Assembly (NCBI GenBank): GCA_050942825.1
Contig: JBMNOA010000059.1
Coordinates: forward strand, 1 to 7,370
Source of the DNA: CAYRML01 sp050942825
GTDB lineage: Bacteria; Bacillota; Dehalobacteriia; UBA4068
Length of the DNA stretch: 7,370 nt
Direction of reading: 5' to 3'
The notes under the pieces are model-generated. The model was given only the letters and a program-made list of their open reading frames with translations, was not told the DNA's origin and searched no databases. Numbering within the stretch: the first letter of the stretch is position 1; the number at the start of each line of letters is the position of its first letter. This document shows positions 6,832 to 7,370 of this stretch, piece by piece. The position numbers were made by a program, and so were the translations under genes.

Positions 6832-6872
6832 AAAAAAAAGGGTCATGATCGCTTGGTCATGACCCTTTTTTT
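6832..6872 (+). terminator. Rho-independent terminator of the glycolytic operon, probably bidirectional
   Basis: GGGTCATGA (6840-6848) and TCATGACCC (6857-6865) form a perfect nine-pair stem with an eight-base loop. Seven T follow (6866-6872) and eight A precede (6832-6839), so the stem can extend by A-T pairs and the minus strand also reads as hairpin plus T-run. It begins five bases after the lipoprotein stop codon. No minus-strand gene in the window needs it, so its clear job is ending the + strand operon. Confidence 0.93.
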
Positions 6873-6882
6873 GTATGCAAAA

Positions 6883-6930
6883 AATGTTGTTTAAAATCTT
6901 TGCAACTAAAAAACTGTGGCAATGTTGTTT
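6883..6930 (+). repeat. Ten-base direct repeat upstream of and overlapping the secG -35
   Basis: AATGTTGTTT occurs at 6883-6892 and again at 6921-6930, 38 bases apart start to start. The second copy contains the proposed -35 element TTGTTT; the first has no matching -10. This could be a binding site for a regulator, but the bases are AT-rich and chance is a serious alternative. Confidence 0.35.
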
Positions 6931-6953
6931 TATATTGTTATTTATGATAAAAT
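6925..6953 (+). promoter_or_regulatory. Candidate sigma-A promoter for secG, extended -10
   Basis: TTGTTT (6925-6930) as -35, a spacer of 17 bases, then TAAAAT (6948-6953) as -10, a five-of-six match preceded by TG at 6945-6946 in the extended -10 position. Transcription would start near 6960, giving a leader of about 68 bases before the secG GTG. It lies just downstream of the operon terminator, where a new promoter is expected. Confidence 0.6.
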
Positions 6954-6963
6954 AGCTTAGTCT

Positions 6964-6972
6964 TGTTATAAA
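6964..6972 (+). promoter_or_regulatory. Possible second extended -10 element for secG
   Basis: TGTTATAAA contains TATAAA (6967-6972), a five-of-six -10 match with TG in the extended position. No convincing -35 lies 16-18 bases upstream. It may be a second, weaker start site or an AT-rich coincidence. Confidence 0.3.
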
Positions 6973-7027
6973 ATCTATTGAAGATTATTAAATATTTTTT
7001 GAGGAATATCAATAGGGGGTATAGATA

Positions 7028-7255
7028 GTGCATATATTATTGGTTGTTCTACAAATTATTATTTGTTTAGGCCTGATTGCTGTGATTTTATTACAATCAG
7101 GTAAAAGTGCCGGTTTGTCCGGCTCTATTGCCGGGGCTTCTGAAACCTTTTTTGGCAAAAAAAAGGGTATGGATGAATTTCTTGCTAAAATAACTTCTGT
7201 TTTAGCTGTTGCTTTTTTCGCCATTAGTCTAATCATTACCCTATTAAAATTTTAA
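7028..7255 (+). CDS. secG: Preprotein translocase subunit SecG (GTG start)
   Basis: Small auxiliary subunit of the SecYEG protein-conducting channel in the cytoplasmic membrane. The 75 residues match the family. It has two membrane segments (about 3-22 and 55-73) joined by the conserved loop: LLQSGKSAGLSG (21-32) followed by ETFFGKKKGMDEFLAKIT (39-56), both hallmarks of SecG. The GTG start at 7028 is supported by GGGGG at 7015-7019, eight bases upstream, and leaves the family N-terminus intact with no better ATG. Linkage to eno is common in Bacillota, but here the lipoprotein gene, a strong terminator and a fresh promoter lie between, so secG is expressed separately from glycolysis apart from read-through. 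A membrane-protein gene follows 33 bases later and probably shares its message. Confidence 0.95.
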   Translation: MHILLVVLQIIICLGLIAVILLQSGKSAGLSGSIAGASETFFGKKKGMDEFLAKITSVLAVAFFAISLIITLLKF

Positions 7256-7288
7256 TTTTAAAGTTTTATATCAGGAGGGTTAACTCAA

Positions 7289-7370
7289 ATGGCTTATGTC
7301 TGTCTTGTGGTTGCAGTGATTGGTATAATAGCCCTTTTGGTTGCTTTTGTGTTGTCCAAGCTTATTGGAA
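7289..7370 (+). CDS. N-terminal fragment of a membrane protein, possibly a membrane-bound pyrophosphatase
   Basis: Only the first 27 codons are inside the window. ATG at 7289 has AGGAGG at 7273-7278, ten bases upstream, so the start is well supported. The peptide (MAYVCLVVAVIGIIALLVAF, then VLSKLIG) is one hydrophobic helix ending at a Lys. Its shape, with an ALLVAF-type helix right at the N-terminus, recalls ion-pumping membrane pyrophosphatases (HppA), which hydrolyse pyrophosphate to pump H+ or Na+. Any protein with an N-terminal anchor, such as RNase Y, would look similar. RNase R, which often follows secG in other Bacillota, is unlikely because it does not begin with a membrane helix. 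Probably co-transcribed with secG across a 33-base gap. Confidence 0.6.
   Translation, partial: MAYVCLVVAVIGIIALLVAFVLSKLIG

Noticed and set aside
1..7370. CRISPR array, tRNA or rRNA, insertion sequence or phage genes, or a new defence system
   Set aside because: No regularly spaced repeats, cloverleaf-like sequence, transposase or terminal inverted repeats were seen. Nearly all of the window is accounted for by housekeeping genes.

Overview
The window carries most of a lower-glycolysis operon from a low-GC Gram-positive bacterium (Bacillota, most plausibly a Clostridia-type anaerobe). The reasons are the AT-rich codon use, strong GGAGG-type ribosome binding sites, GTG and TTG starts, and the gene order gap-pgk-tpiA-gpmI-eno followed by secG, which is a familiar Bacillota arrangement. 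Everything real lies on the + strand. Genus-level placement is not supportable from the sequence alone.

Layout: (1) 1-968, glyceraldehyde-3-phosphate dehydrogenase, lacking only roughly its first dozen residues at the window edge. (2) 990-2180, phosphoglycerate kinase. (3) 2214-2966, triosephosphate isomerase with a TTG start. (4) A short GC-rich hairpin at 2987-3003. (5) 3037-4617, cofactor-independent (Mn-type) phosphoglycerate mutase. (6) 4643-5923, enolase. (7) 5966-6826, a methionine-rich secreted lipoprotein of a DUF6612/LolA-like type. (8) A strong, probably bidirectional intrinsic terminator at 6832-6872. (9) A 155-base AT-rich intergenic region with a good extended -10 promoter. (10) 7028-7255, SecG. 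(11) From 7289 to the edge, the first 27 codons of a membrane protein, possibly a membrane-bound pyrophosphatase.

The five enzymes interconvert glyceraldehyde-3-phosphate (and dihydroxyacetone phosphate through TpiA) and phosphoenolpyruvate. Gaps between these genes are 21-70 bases and each gene has its own Shine-Dalgarno sequence, so one polycistronic message ending at the 6832-6872 terminator is likely, with the lipoprotein as its last gene. SecG and the downstream membrane protein form a second transcription unit.

Most of this is ordinary housekeeping DNA, and I see no new multi-gene system. The points most worth a second look are: the GAPDH cofactor-pocket residues, which look NADP-type (GapB-like) although the gene sits in the glycolytic operon; a three-cysteine cluster next to the catalytic histidine of TpiA; the TTG start of tpiA with an out-of-frame ATG four bases downstream; and the methionine-alternating strand of the lipoprotein co-transcribed with glycolysis.
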